From Ensifer adhaerens (GTDB taxonomy: Bacteria > Pseudomonadota > Alphaproteobacteria > Rhizobiales > Rhizobiaceae), in the NCBI RefSeq assembly GCF_028993555.1, contig NZ_CP118611.1, forward strand, positions 2,069,501-2,133,500: a stretch of 64,000 nucleotides of DNA, written 5' to 3'. The stretch's first letter is position 1. Every line of letters starts with the position of its first letter. Of the stretch, positions 17,162-26,510 are shown in pieces. The notes beneath the pieces were generated by a model. That model saw only the letters and a list, made by a program, of their open reading frames with translations, was not told the origin of the DNA and made no database searches. A program made the translations under genes and the position numbers.

Positions 17162-18333
17162 TCGCAGCGGGCCTTACTCAGCGCTTCAAGGTCGCCTTCG
17201 ATCCGAACAGCCAGATCTTCTCGCTCGCAGGAACGATCCGGCCGCGTTCAATCGATGAAATCGCCGAGAGCATTCACGCGCTGCGGGAAGCGATCGATGC
17301 GGTGCGCGGCGTTCTCTACATCGATGTGAAGCGCCTGATCCAGATGAACAACACGGCCTTCCAGGCCTTCATCCGGGTCGCCCTCGATGCCTGCCGCGAG
17401 CGGTCGGACCTGCGCCTGATCATCATCACTTCAAGCGTGGTCGGCTGGACGACGCGCATGTTCCGGCACCTGAGCACGATCGAGCCGCAGATCTCCGTCG
17501 AGGTCTACGACTCGATGTTCTATCCCGGCCAGAGCTTCGTCGAGGATACGAGCTTCATTCCCATCCTCCGCGCGCAGACGAAACTGACCTGGCGCCACGA
17601 GCGCACCATCCTGCCGCGCCACGGCATGCGGCCCGGCATCGCCGTGGCCGACATCTGTTGCGGCATCGGCGATTTCGCCGTGCTCGCGCAGAAGGAGTTT
17701 CAGCCGGCGCGGATCGTCGCCCTCGACCACTCGAAGCCGAGCCTCGCCTATGCCCGCAATGTGGCGGCGGAGTTCGGCGTAACGGGTATCGAATATACCT
17801 ACGGCGACGCGTCGGAGATGCTACTCGAGGACAACCAGTTCGACTTCGTGACCTGCCGCCACTCGCTGCAGATCTTCAATCAGCCGGAGCTGCTTCTCAA
17901 GGAGCTCTTTCGGATCGTGAAGCCGGGCGGCCGCGTCTACATCACCAACGAGAAGAACTCGCACTGCCTCGGCGAGCCACGGGCGCAAAGCATCCAATGG
18001 ACCTACAATGAGCTCGCCAGGCTTTTGAGCCATTTCGAGATGGACGTGGAACTCGGGCCGAAAAGCCGGCGCTATCTCGCCGACGCGGGCTTCGACGACA
18101 TCCTGGTCGAATCCTTCATGGTCACCAATCTGGACGGTGACCCCCAGGATTTCGCCGACATCATCGCCGGCTGGGAGAAGATGTTTGCGGCGATGGCTGC
18201 AAGACACGGCGAAGCACCCGAATTCATCGACCGTTTTCGCCAGGGCTTCCAGGATCACATCTTCGCGGCACTGCATCCGAAGGGCTATGCGGGCTGGCCG
18301 ATCTGGGCAGCATCCGGGCGCAAACCACTATGA
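17158..18333 (+). CDS. STAS-like domain fused to SAM methyltransferase
   Basis: 391 aa. Residues 10-120 align by eye with the stand-alone STAS-like protein at 21269: shared GTxR turn, IDV/IDL strand, MNNTAF against LNSSGI at the phosphosite helix, and a late ISVEV/LDLRL strand. T66 would replace the phosphorylatable serine. Residues 145-385 are a class I methyltransferase: motif I ADICCGIGDFA (164-174), D190 (VALDHSKPS), D217 (GDASEM), D229 (FDFVTCRH). TTG start overlaps the previous stop by 4 nt, ATGA joins it to the phosphatase. The methyl acceptor is unknown. The fusion suggests methylation controlled by partner switching. Confidence 0.75.
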   Translation: MIAAGLTQRFKVAFDPNSQIFSLAGTIRPRSIDEIAESIHALREAIDAVRGVLYIDVKRLIQMNNTAFQAFIRVALDACRERSDLRLIIITSSVVGWTTRMFRHLSTIEPQISVEVYDSMFYPGQSFVEDTSFIPILRAQTKLTWRHERTILPRHGMRPGIAVADICCGIGDFAVLAQKEFQPARIVALDHSKPSLAYARNVAAEFGVTGIEYTYGDASEMLLEDNQFDFVTCRHSLQIFNQPELLLKELFRIVKPGGRVYITNEKNSHCLGEPRAQSIQWTYNELARLLSHFEMDVELGPKSRRYLADAGFDDILVESFMVTNLDGDPQDFADIIAGWEKMFAAMAARHGEAPEFIDRFRQGFQDHIFAALHPKGYAGWPIWAASGRKPL

Positions 18334-20690
18334 GCGCAAGCAATATCCAACAGCCTCGGTTCGGTTTGAGATCCTTTCGCGCCAAGTTCGTGCTGGTCGT
18401 CGGCAGCGCCGTGCTCTTCGACCTCCTGCTGACAGGCGGCCTGGCGCTCTGGAATGTTCAAAGATTGTCGCGTGATGCGACAACGGAGGTCGGACAGGGC
18501 CTGCAAAAGGCCAACGAAGATTACATGCTCACCTATGCGGAATCGACGGCCGCGCGGGTTGATCTTCTGCTCGGCCAGGTGCACGCCGACGTCGCCACGC
18601 TCGCGGGCGTGCTCCAGGCGCAGATCGATCGCCCCGTGCGCAGGTCCGATGTCGGAGAGGCACTGGCGCGGCACGCACCGGAATCCGTTACCGTCACCTA
18701 CGATCCGAAAGGTGGGTGGGCGCAGAACCTTCGGGGACCGCTCTCGAGCGTAAGCGTTTGGAGCTATCTCCTTGGCCCCGACCACCGGCCATTGCCCGAG
18801 GTGCAGACCGATATCGAGAACAGCGCCGTTCTCGATCTGGTTGCTCCTGCGCTGCTTGAGCACGGCCGCTCCAAACTGCAGATGTACTACGTCGGACCAA
18901 AGGAGCGGCCGATCTTGCGGATGGCGCCCTATGCCGATCAGGCGCAGACGTTCGACCGTCTCTACCCCGGTCACAACGAGGCCAACTTCTGGAACTTCTT
19001 CTTCCCCGGCCTCTACGAGTCCTGGGAGGGATGGGCGAAGTCTCCGAGCCTCAGGCCCGTCGCAGCCGATACCACGCAAACGGCACCTTATACGGATGCC
19101 GCCTCGGGGAAACTGATCGTCAGCTTCTTCCAGCCGCTCTGGACGCGCGACCGCAAGGGTGTCGCCGGGGCGACCGGAACCGATATCACGCTCGACCAGC
19201 TGGCCGAGGTTGTCGAAAGCGTCAAAGTCGGCGACAGTGGCTTCGGGTTCCTGGTGATGTCCGACGGCAACGTGCTTGCCATCAATCCGGTCGGCGAAAA
19301 GGTGATCGGCCTGCAGCGTTCGAGCGACACTGGTGGACAAGGCGTCACCGGGTTGGAGCGCTCGCTGCGCCGCAGCATACAGCCTGCGATCGCAGAGCTG
19401 CCGCTTGGCGCCGATGGCGCCATTCAGCGGGTGCTGCTCGACGAGAGCGGTGAGAAGGTCCCCTATCTCATTGTCCTGAAGCAGCTCGAGCCCGAGAACT
19501 TCTGGGTGTCCGGTCCGGTGCGCCGCGAGACCATGTCGATCGGCATCGTCGTGCCCGAGCGGGAAATCTATGCCTCACTGTTTGCGGCGCAGGCGAGTAT
19601 CTCTGAAGCGACGAACCGCATCCTTGTCTATCAAATCCTGGCCCTGCTCGCCTCGCTGCTGTTCGTCACGCTCGCCGTGTTCGGCATTTCCAAGCGGGTT
19701 ACCCGCGGCATCAGCGCGCTTGCCGGAGCGGCAACCCGCATCGAGGCCAAGGACTATTCCGTCCGGGTGCCCATCACGACGCGCGACGAAGTCGGTGAAG
19801 CCGGTATCGCCTTCAACCGCATGGCCGAAGAGATCAGCTACCACACCGAGAACCTCGAAAACCTGGTGACCGAGCGCACCAAGCAGCTCGAGGACGCCAA
19901 TCATCAGATTTCGACGCTGAATACCCAACTGCGCAGCGAGAACCTGCGCCTTGGCGCCGAACTCGCCGTCGCCAAGCAGATCCAGATGATGGTGCTGCCG
20001 AAGGCCGGCGAGCTCGCGGAAATCGCCGATCTCGAAATCGCCGCCTATATGCGCCCGGCCGACGAGGTGGGAGGCGACTACTACGATGTGCTGCGCGACG
20101 GCGAGCGGCTGAAGATCGGCATCGGCGACGTGACCGGTCATGGCCTTGAAAGCGGTGTGCTGATGCTGATGGTGCAGTCCGTCGCCCGCGCGTTGCAGGA
20201 AGCCGGCGACATGGATCCGGAGGAGTTCCTCAACCGCCTCAACCGCGCCATCTACAAGAACATCGTGCGGACCAATACCGACAAGCATCTGTCGTTGGCC
20301 TTCCTCGACTACGACGATGGCCGCCTGACGCTGTCGGGGCAGCACGAGGAACTGATCGTCGTGCGCAAGGGTGCGGAAATCGAGCGCATCGACACGCTCG
20401 ACCTCGGTCTGCCGATCGGCCTGGAAGCGGACATTTCGCGCTTTGTTGCCACGCGCGAAATCTCCTTTGGCCGCGGCGACATGATCGTGCTGCACACGGA
20501 CGGCGTGACCGAGGCGGTGAACGCCAAGGGCGAGCTTTTCGGCATCGAGCGGCTTTGCGAGAGCGCCGGAAAACGTTACGGGCAGAGCGCCGAAGACGTC
20601 AAGACAGGTATCATCGTGGACCTGATGGCGCATATCGGCAAGCAGAAGATTTACGACGACATCACGCTCGTCGTCATGAGACACAGGTGA
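18330..20690 (+). CDS. Membrane sensor SpoIIE/RsbU-type phosphatase
   Basis: 786 aa. First membrane helix about 20-42, a large periplasmic Cache-like sensor (about 45-430), second helix 431-453, HAMP (454-507), coiled coil (508-550) and a PPM/SpoIIE phosphatase domain (555-786). Metal ligands are present: D578 and D583 (ADEVGGDYYD), D601 (GDVTGHG), the aspartate of HTDGVTEA (about 723) and D777/D778 (YDDITLVV). It resembles SiaA/RsbU phosphatases that dephosphorylate STAS proteins in response to an extracellular signal. ATG overlaps the preceding stop. Confidence 0.9.
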   Translation: MSASNIQQPRFGLRSFRAKFVLVVGSAVLFDLLLTGGLALWNVQRLSRDATTEVGQGLQKANEDYMLTYAESTAARVDLLLGQVHADVATLAGVLQAQIDRPVRRSDVGEALARHAPESVTVTYDPKGGWAQNLRGPLSSVSVWSYLLGPDHRPLPEVQTDIENSAVLDLVAPALLEHGRSKLQMYYVGPKERPILRMAPYADQAQTFDRLYPGHNEANFWNFFFPGLYESWEGWAKSPSLRPVAADTTQTAPYTDAASGKLIVSFFQPLWTRDRKGVAGATGTDITLDQLAEVVESVKVGDSGFGFLVMSDGNVLAINPVGEKVIGLQRSSDTGGQGVTGLERSLRRSIQPAIAELPLGADGAIQRVLLDESGEKVPYLIVLKQLEPENFWVSGPVRRETMSIGIVVPEREIYASLFAAQASISEATNRILVYQILALLASLLFVTLAVFGISKRVTRGISALAGAATRIEAKDYSVRVPITTRDEVGEAGIAFNRMAEEISYHTENLENLVTERTKQLEDANHQISTLNTQLRSENLRLGAELAVAKQIQMMVLPKAGELAEIADLEIAAYMRPADEVGGDYYDVLRDGERLKIGIGDVTGHGLESGVLMLMVQSVARALQEAGDMDPEEFLNRLNRAIYKNIVRTNTDKHLSLAFLDYDDGRLTLSGQHEELIVVRKGAEIERIDTLDLGLPIGLEADISRFVATREISFGRGDMIVLHTDGVTEAVNAKGELFGIERLCESAGKRYGQSAEDVKTGIIVDLMAHIGKQKIYDDITLVVMRHR

Positions 20691-20694
20691 TCAG

Positions 20695-21255
20695 ATGACC
20701 ACGCTCTACGGACTGGCGGACCTGACGATCGGCGCCCACCAGAGAATGACGCGGCTGCGCCTCTATGACGGGCCGCTTGATCTCAGCTGGAAGCATTGCG
20801 CCATGGCTTCGGATCTCGTGGCCGAACTTGCAGCGCTGCGCTACCGCGCCTCGCACAACACCTACCGCGAAGTCCGGCACAACATCGGCTACCTGACCAA
20901 TGAACTGGTGGAGAATGCGGTGAAGTTCCGTGCCTCCGGAGCCGTTATGGTAGAAGCCGCTCTGGAAGCAAACAGTTTCCGAACGAAAGTGTCCAACGTC
21001 ATCGGCAACGAGGCGGCTGCTCGCTTTCAGGACCTGCTTTCCGAGATCGCAGACGGCGACCCCGGAGACCTGCTCATCGAGCGCATCGAAGCCAATGCAA
21101 CCGGGCTCGGCAAGAGCGGCTCGGGGCTTGGTCTTTTGACGCTGATGAGCGATTATGGCGTTCGTTTCGCTTGGGTTTTTGGTGCCCAGGGGGACGACGG
21201 CGAAACCTCGCTGGAGACCTATGCCTCCATCGCGGTCCCAGACCTCTCGAACTGA
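20695..21255 (+). CDS. GHKL ATPase/anti-sigma-type kinase (DUF6272, SiaB-like)
   Basis: 186 aa. N-box NELVENA (69-75) with the catalytic E70/N74 pattern and a G2 box [12 protein letters not shown] (139-150). Proteins of this kind (SiaB, slr1658-type) phosphorylate or bind STAS-like antagonists. It starts 4 nt after the phosphatase gene ends and precedes the STAS gene, the standard order of a partner-switching operon. It lacks any membrane helix. This is the active counterpart of the degenerate ATPase at 16643. Confidence 0.82.
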   Translation: MTTLYGLADLTIGAHQRMTRLRLYDGPLDLSWKHCAMASDLVAELAALRYRASHNTYREVRHNIGYLTNELVENAVKFRASGAVMVEAALEANSFRTKVSNVIGNEAAARFQDLLSEIADGDPGDLLIERIEANATGLGKSGSGLGLLTLMSDYGVRFAWVFGAQGDDGETSLETYASIAVPDLSN

Positions 21256-21268
21256 TGAGCCGGTGAAT

Positions 21269-21610
21269 ATGGAAAACAGGGACGAAGAAGAATATCGCGT
21301 TTGGTCCGAAGGCAACGATATCCATTTCGAAGGCACGATGCGGCTGCCGGGAACGGAAGCCTATGCCCCGATCTTCTCGACCGTCATGGGCGTACTTGAA
21401 ACCGAGCCCGAGCACGTCACGATCGATCTGACCGAATTGCAGTTCCTGAATTCGTCCGGGATCAACCTGCTCGCCAAGCTGACGATCGAGGCACGCAATC
21501 GCCCGAACGTGCAGTTGACGGTGCGCGGAACCTCCGAGATCCCGTGGCAATCGAAATCCTTGCCGAACCTCAAGAAGCTGCATCCCGGCCTCGACCTGAG
21601 GCTCAACTGA
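21269..21610 (+). CDS. STAS-like anti-sigma antagonist (slr1659/SiaC-like)
   Basis: 113 aa. STAS-like fold: [10 protein letters not shown], then [16 protein letters not shown] with candidate phosphosites S62/S63, then LTVRGTSE and LDLRLN. The expected target of the kinase at 20695 and phosphatase at 18330. ATG 21269 preferred; a GTG two codons upstream is also possible. Its final output (sigma factor, cyclase or the methyltransferase) is not shown by the sequence. Confidence 0.82.
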   Translation: MENRDEEEYRVWSEGNDIHFEGTMRLPGTEAYAPIFSTVMGVLETEPEHVTIDLTELQFLNSSGINLLAKLTIEARNRPNVQLTVRGTSEIPWQSKSLPNLKKLHPGLDLRLN

Positions 21611-21795
21611 GATAGCCGGTTCGGTCGCGCTGCGGCTCATGCACGCCGATCTTCATGCCAGTGCTCCCGGTCTCTCTACCGGCAGCGCTGACTATTGCTT
21701 ATCCGAAAAGACCGATATCAGCGGAAGAACCCAACGCGGCTCGGCCCTCCGCTGCGCCTTACCCCGATTGACTCGCGTCTCAACTCGGCCTATCC

Positions 21796-21818
21796 ATCAA
21801 ATCATCTGATGACTTGAT
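21796..21818 (+). promoter_or_regulatory. 23-nt palindromic operator candidate
   Basis: ATCAA-A-TCATC-T-GATGA-C-TTGAT: two nested half-sites, perfectly symmetric except at one pair, centred 21 nt upstream of the FadR-type regulator ATG. Size and position fit an autoregulatory GntR/FadR site. Confidence 0.65.
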
Positions 21819-21827
21819 GAGCAGACG

Positions 21828-22505
21828 ATGCAGCCGATCAATCGCACCAATCTCGCCGAGAGCACGGCCGAAAGCCTGCGCATGGAAATCCTCAGTGGCC
21901 GCTGGGCGGTCGGTGAGCGTATTCCGAACGAAACGGCCCTCACCGAACTGCTCGCCGTCAGCCGCGGCACCGTGCGTGAAGCCGTCCGGGTCCTGATCTC
22001 GAAGGGCCTTCTCGACGCCCGCCAGGGCTCCGGCACCTATGTCCGTTCCACCGTCGACGCCTCGGACGCTCTCGACCGGGTCAAACGCACCGGTCTGCGC
22101 GACCAGTGGGAGGCACGCGCGGCACTCGACGTCGAGGCGGCACGGCTGGCGGCACTGCGTCATACGCCTGAAGACCTTGAGCGCATGTCCAGGCTGCTCG
22201 CCGCCCGCGGCACGGTGGCCGACGGCGGACGCGACGCCTTCGGCCAACGCGACATCGCCTTCCACAGATCGATCGTCGAGGCATCGGGCAACAAGGCGAT
22301 CGTCGAGCTCTATGACTTCTTCACCTCGGCCATCCTCGAAACCATCCACTCGACCCTTCGCGGCGACCTGCCCGAACCGGACGACAAGGCGCATGCGGCG
22401 ATCGTCGAAGCAATCGCGTCCGGTGATCCGGACAAGGCCGCTGCCTCCGTCCGGGCGTTCATGGCCCCCGTCCTCGCTGAACTTGATCGGCTTCTCATCC
22501 AATGA
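21828..22505 (+). CDS. GntR-family regulator, FadR subfamily (FCD domain)
   Basis: 225 aa. Winged HTH about 8-75 (ESLRMEILSGRWAVGERIPN, LLAVSRGTVREAVRVL, GSGTYV) and an all-helical FCD ligand-binding domain with the metal-ligand type pattern (D and H in RDIAFHRSIVEASGN). Its stop overlaps the start of a CynX/NimT-type transporter gene, so it likely regulates that exporter and itself through the palindrome just upstream. Known members with this pairing respond to small organic acids or cyanate-like compounds; the effector here is unknown. Confidence 0.9.
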   Translation: MQPINRTNLAESTAESLRMEILSGRWAVGERIPNETALTELLAVSRGTVREAVRVLISKGLLDARQGSGTYVRSTVDASDALDRVKRTGLRDQWEARAALDVEAARLAALRHTPEDLERMSRLLAARGTVADGGRDAFGQRDIAFHRSIVEASGNKAIVELYDFFTSAILETIHSTLRGDLPEPDDKAHAAIVEAIASGDPDKAAASVRAFMAPVLAELDRLLIQ

Positions 22506-23806
22506 ACCAGACGTTTCGTGACCCCCACAAGGCCGAGGCCGCCGAACCACTCGGCCCCGAAGACCAGCTCATCGACGCCGAGGCCGACAGCCTGCCGGCA
22601 CCGCAGCCACCGGTCTTGAGCCACGGCGCCCGCATCCTTCTCGGTGTGAGCCTCGTCCTGATCGCCTTCAACCTGCGGCCACTGTTTTCAAGCCTCTCGG
22701 TGCTGCTGCCCGAGGTGATGCAGGCGACCGGCCTGTCCACCGCTGGCGCCAGCGTGCTCACCACCCTGCCGGTGGTCTGCCTCGGCATCTTCGCGCCGCT
22801 CGCACCCAAACTTGCGCAACGCTTCGGCGCCGAGCGCACGCTTCTTGGCGTGCTGTTGCTGCTGACGCTCGGCACGGGGCTCCGCGGTGTGCAGTCCGTT
22901 CCGTTGCTGTTCATCTCAACCTTTGCCGCCGGTGCGGCGATCGCGATCGGCAACGTTCTCCTCCCCGGTCTCGTCAAGCGTGACTTTGCCGATCGGGCTG
23001 CGATGATGACGGGCCTCTACACCATGGCACTCTGCGCCGGCGCGGCCAGTGCCGCCGGCCTTACTTTGTCGATCGAGCACCATGTCGTCGGCTCCTGGTC
23101 CGGCGCACTCGCCGCCTGGGCGGTGCCGGCTCTGATCGTGCTTCTGATCTGGGCGCCGCAGGCGCTGCGCGGCAAGGCACAGGCCCGCCACAGCGGTTTC
23201 CGCGTCGTCGGCCTCTGGCGTGATCGGCTTGCCTGGCAGGTGACGCTGTTCATGGGTTTGCAGTCGGCGCTTGCCTATTGCGTCTTCGGCTGGATGGCTC
23301 CGATCCTTCGCGAGCGCGGCCTTGATGCCGCAACCGCCGGCGCAGTCGTCTCTGCCTCGATCATGATGCAGGTCGTTACCTGCCTGCTCGTGCCCTCCTT
23401 CGCCGTCCGGCGCCGGGACCAGCGCGCCGTCTGCGTGGCGCTCGTGGCCGCTGCCGTCATTGCCCTCATCGGCATCCTTTTCGCGCCGCTGTCGACGGTG
23501 CTCGTCTGGGCCGTTCTTCAAGGCATCGGCCAGGGTGGCCTGATTGCCGCAGCGATGACCCTCATCGTGCTGCGCTCGCCCGACTCCCATGTCGCTGCGC
23601 ATCTCTCCGGCATGGCCCAAGGCGTCGGCTACGTGCTCGCCGCCATCGGCCCGCTGCTCGTCGGCTTCATTCGCAGCTGGACCGGCAGCTTTACGGCCAG
23701 CGCCGTTCTCTTCATCGCCCTTGGCACCGGCGCGGCGATCATGGGCTTGGGCGCCGGCCGGGCACTGCACGTTGGCGCACGGACCATCCGGGTGGACGAC
23801 CGCTAA
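22502..23806 (+). CDS. MFS transporter, CynX/NimT type
   Basis: 434 aa, twelve predicted helices after a cytoplasmic N-terminus of about 40 residues. The first helix region has the CynX/NimT hallmark LIAFNLRPLFSSLSVLLPEV, and LPGLVKRDFADRAAMMTGLY follows helix 4. This group includes the cyanate transporter CynX and the 2-nitroimidazole exporter NimT. It is translated with the FadR-type regulator (ATGA overlap). Direction and substrate are not shown by sequence. Confidence 0.88.
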   Translation: MNQTFRDPHKAEAAEPLGPEDQLIDAEADSLPAPQPPVLSHGARILLGVSLVLIAFNLRPLFSSLSVLLPEVMQATGLSTAGASVLTTLPVVCLGIFAPLAPKLAQRFGAERTLLGVLLLLTLGTGLRGVQSVPLLFISTFAAGAAIAIGNVLLPGLVKRDFADRAAMMTGLYTMALCAGAASAAGLTLSIEHHVVGSWSGALAAWAVPALIVLLIWAPQALRGKAQARHSGFRVVGLWRDRLAWQVTLFMGLQSALAYCVFGWMAPILRERGLDAATAGAVVSASIMMQVVTCLLVPSFAVRRRDQRAVCVALVAAAVIALIGILFAPLSTVLVWAVLQGIGQGGLIAAAMTLIVLRSPDSHVAAHLSGMAQGVGYVLAAIGPLLVGFIRSWTGSFTASAVLFIALGTGAAIMGLGAGRALHVGARTIRVDDR

Positions 23807-23851
23807 GGCAGGCGGCGGCCTCTCGGCTATTGGCAAGCATCAATTTCATCA

Positions 23852-23874
23852 GGCTCCACCTCCGTGGTGGAGCC
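23852..23874 (+). terminator. Hairpin terminator
   Basis: GGCTCCACC-TCCGT-GGTGGAGCC followed by CTTTCCT, between convergent transporter genes. It probably serves both strands. Confidence 0.75.
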
Positions 23875-23901
23875 CTTTCCTGTTGGCCTCCGGGCTTTGC
23901 A

Positions 23902-25116
23902 TCACGCTGCAACAGCTGCCGGTTGGTACCGCGGCGCCGGTCGGAAGGTCAGCGCGATCAGGAATGCGCCGAGGCCGATGCCCCAGGAACCGACGTAGAG
24001 CCACGTGTAGCTTGCCATCGCATCGTAAATCATGCCGCCGGCGATCGGTCCCGTCGCCATGCCCAGACTGCCGGCCATCGCCGTTCCACCGATCACCGTC
24101 CCCATCATCCGCAGGGGGAAATTCTCGCGGGCGAGCACGGCATAGAGCGGCATGACGCCCGCATAGATGAAGCCGAACAGGGCGGCGACGGCGTAGAACG
24201 AGCCAAGCCCCGCGGCAAAGACATAGGCCAGCGCCCCAAAGGCCTGGGCAAGCAACCCGAGAACCAGCACGCGCTTTGCCCCGAACCGGTCGCCGAGCAG
24301 CCCGAAGACCACGCGTCCGCCCATGCCGGCCAACCCCTCGACGCTATAGATCGACACGGCCGCCATCACGGGAATACCGCAGGTAATGGCATAGCTCACC
24401 GTGTGAAAGATCGGGCCGGAATGGGTGGCGCAGCAGAAGAAGTTTGTCAGCAGCAGGATGATGAACAGCGGCGACTTCAGCACCTGGCTCGTCGTCATCG
24501 ACGATTGCGCCTCATCCTCAGGCGAAGCCGCGGCAGCGCCGCCGGCCAGTGCCGGCGCCTGGCGAACGAGAAGCGACACCGGGATCATCACGACGGCGAC
24601 GACGACGGCGATGATCTGTAGCGCGGTTCTCCAGTCGTAGTCAGAGACGAGCCACGCGGCAAACGGCGACATCGTCATTGGCGCCATGCCCATGCCGGCC
24701 GAAACGAGCGACACGGCAAGGCTCCGGTGCGTATCGAACCAACCGGTGACGCAGGCCATCATCGGCGCGAAGATCGCCGCTGTTGCTGTGCCGACGACAA
24801 CGCCGAAAACGATCTGAAAGGCGATCAGCGAGGTCGCCCAGCTTGCCGCCATCAGGCTGACAGCCAGAAGCACCGAGCCGATGAGAACGATCGGCCGTGC
24901 ACCCCAACGATCGGAGAGACTGCCCCAGGCGATGCTGGCGAAGGCCATCGCCAGGAAGCCGATGGTCATGGCACTGGAGACCCCGGTGACGGACCAGCCG
25001 GTATCCCGCGAGATCGGCAACAGGAACACCGGTAGCGAGAACATCGCGCCGATCGCCAGGCAGCCAAGCAGGCCGCCAGCTGCCACGATAACCCAACGAT
25101 AATGCGAATTGGTCAT
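23902..25116 (-). CDS. MFS transporter (OFA/monocarboxylate-like)
   Basis: 404 aa, twelve helices. GSLSDRWGARPIVLIGS after helix 2 is the MFS motif A. GRVVFGLLGDRFGAKRVL repeats it after helix 8. A cytoplasmic loop of about 30 residues (SPEDEAQSSMT) separates the two halves. The overall look is that of OFA/MCT-like monocarboxylate transporters. ATG 25116 follows GGAG; a TTG 12 nt upstream is unlikely. It stands alone; the IS element lies just upstream and could have separated it from a regulator. Confidence 0.85.
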   Translation of the reverse strand: MTNSHYRWVIVAAGGLLGCLAIGAMFSLPVFLLPISRDTGWSVTGVSSAMTIGFLAMAFASIAWGSLSDRWGARPIVLIGSVLLAVSLMAASWATSLIAFQIVFGVVVGTATAAIFAPMMACVTGWFDTHRSLAVSLVSAGMGMAPMTMSPFAAWLVSDYDWRTALQIIAVVVAVVMIPVSLLVRQAPALAGGAAAASPEDEAQSSMTTSQVLKSPLFIILLLTNFFCCATHSGPIFHTVSYAITCGIPVMAAVSIYSVEGLAGMGGRVVFGLLGDRFGAKRVLVLGLLAQAFGALAYVFAAGLGSFYAVAALFGFIYAGVMPLYAVLARENFPLRMMGTVIGGTAMAGSLGMATGPIAGGMIYDAMASYTWLYVGSWGIGLGAFLIALTFRPAPRYQPAAVAA

Positions 25117-25380
25117 TGCAATCTCCAATGAAAGAACACAAGGGGCAAAACGGCTTCAATTGGCGGCTTTTCCTTGGGTTCGGTTGGTTATTGACCGGCA
25201 TTTCCGCCGATAGGCTAAATGTCTTCCTTCCGCGCGACAGGCATCTGCCGTTCGGTTCTGAACCAATCTCCAATACGTGACCTGATGCCTTGGCTTCGGT
25301 CACAGAGTGGCGTTCGGCTCCCGGCTTCCCATTCTCCTTGAAGAGCGCAGCCCAGTCCTGCCGGGCTCGCTAGACTGCAA

Positions 25381-26448
25381 TCAGGACAGCCGGGATATCG
25401 TTGACGCGCTTTCCATGGGGCCGGTGTCGCGCCGCTCGTAGGCGCGCTGGTCACGCAGGATCTGGAAGGCGATCGTCAAAAGCTTGCGCGCGATGGCAAC
25501 CCGCGCCTTGTTCACTCCTTTGAACTTCAAGTGGTCGTACTGGGCGCGCAGCTCAGGATCGCTGGCGATGGCGGGGGTGACCGCCTCGACGAACGCCCAG
25601 CGCAACCATTTATTGCCCTGCCTGATGATCTTGCCGTGGTAGGTCTTGCCGCCACTCGAATAGGTCGATGGTACGAGGCCGGCATAGGCGGCCAGCTTCT
25701 TCGGGGTGCGGAACCGGCTGATATCATCGATCTCCGCATCGATCAGCCGGGCGAAGAACTCGCCGATGCCGGGGATCGTCTTCAACAGCCTGACATCGCC
25801 ATTGCCCTTGGTCATCGCCCGGATCGTTGCTTCCGCCTGCTTGATCCGCACGTCAATGTCGCCAATGAAGGCGAGGCCACGGTCGATCTGGATACGGTCG
25901 ATCGCTGAGACCTCAATCTGCGCCAGCTGGCTGCGGCCGGCCTTACCAAACAGGTCCCCAAGCGTCTTCAACTGCGCCGTCTGTTCCGGATAACGATCAA
26001 ACACCGTGACTATGCGGTTCTTCGTCATCGTGCGCAGCCGCACGTAAAACATCCGCTCGCGCAGCGCGACACGCAACTCGCGGGCCTTGTCGCTCGGTGC
26101 CCAGGCCTGTGGCACCAGGTCGGCCCTGAGCAGGTGTGCCAGCACGGTGGCGTCGATCTTGTCGGTCTTGATCTTGGCGTCGGCGATCGCCTTGACCTTC
26201 AACGGATGGGCGAGAACGACATCGTCACAAATGTCGTCGAGCCAGTCGTAGATCACCATCCAGTTGCGCGTTGCCTCGACAACCGCATGGCTATTCTCGC
26301 GATAGCGTTCGAGAAAGCTGCCCAGCGACTGGCGGTCGTTCTTCACCCGGCCGGATCTGAGCGTCTTGCCGCCCGAATCCTGCACCACCAGGTGGCTGTA
26401 GGATTTGTGGTAGTCGACGCCGATATGGTATTCATAGGACGCAGTCAT
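25381..26448 (-). CDS. IS110-family transposase
   Basis: 355 aa. N-terminal RuvC-like DEDD domain with D12 (GVDYHK), E58 (VVEATRNW), D96 and D99 (KTDKIDA). C-terminal transposase_20 domain with IPGIGEFFARL and the serine region GLVPSTYSSGGK (about 258-267). Length and domains are complete, so the enzyme is probably active. ATG 26448 follows GGGAGTTGGAAG. IS110 enzymes are guided by a structured RNA from a noncoding end of the element. The frame is open 30 codons further upstream, without family similarity. Confidence 0.93.
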   Translation of the reverse strand: MTASYEYHIGVDYHKSYSHLVVQDSGGKTLRSGRVKNDRQSLGSFLERYRENSHAVVEATRNWMVIYDWLDDICDDVVLAHPLKVKAIADAKIKTDKIDATVLAHLLRADLVPQAWAPSDKARELRVALRERMFYVRLRTMTKNRIVTVFDRYPEQTAQLKTLGDLFGKAGRSQLAQIEVSAIDRIQIDRGLAFIGDIDVRIKQAEATIRAMTKGNGDVRLLKTIPGIGEFFARLIDAEIDDISRFRTPKKLAAYAGLVPSTYSSGGKTYHGKIIRQGNKWLRWAFVEAVTPAIASDPELRAQYDHLKFKGVNKARVAIARKLLTIAFQILRDQRAYERRDTGPMESASTISRLS

Positions 26449-26510
26449 GCTTCCAACTCCCGTGTTGAGATCTCCAAAACCCCAACAGGATAAGCCGACA
26501 GGCTGGAAGC
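26449..26510 (-). ncRNA. Possible bridge/seek RNA in the IS110 leader
   Basis: Directly upstream of the transposase start, GCTTCCA (26449-26455) pairs with TGGAAGC (26504-26510), enclosing AGCC-GACA-GGCT and GTTG/CAAC pairings. IS110-group elements carry their guide RNA in this 5' noncoding position. Folding was judged by eye only. Confidence 0.3.

Larger units (their letters stand above)
25381..26510 (-). mobile_element. IS110-family insertion sequence (ends not defined)
   Basis: The transposase gene plus at least 60 nt of structured leader. IS110 elements lack terminal inverted repeats, so the true ends cannot be read off; they lie somewhere within 25117-25380 and 26449-26893. No target duplication or interrupted gene is visible. 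Confidence 0.6.
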
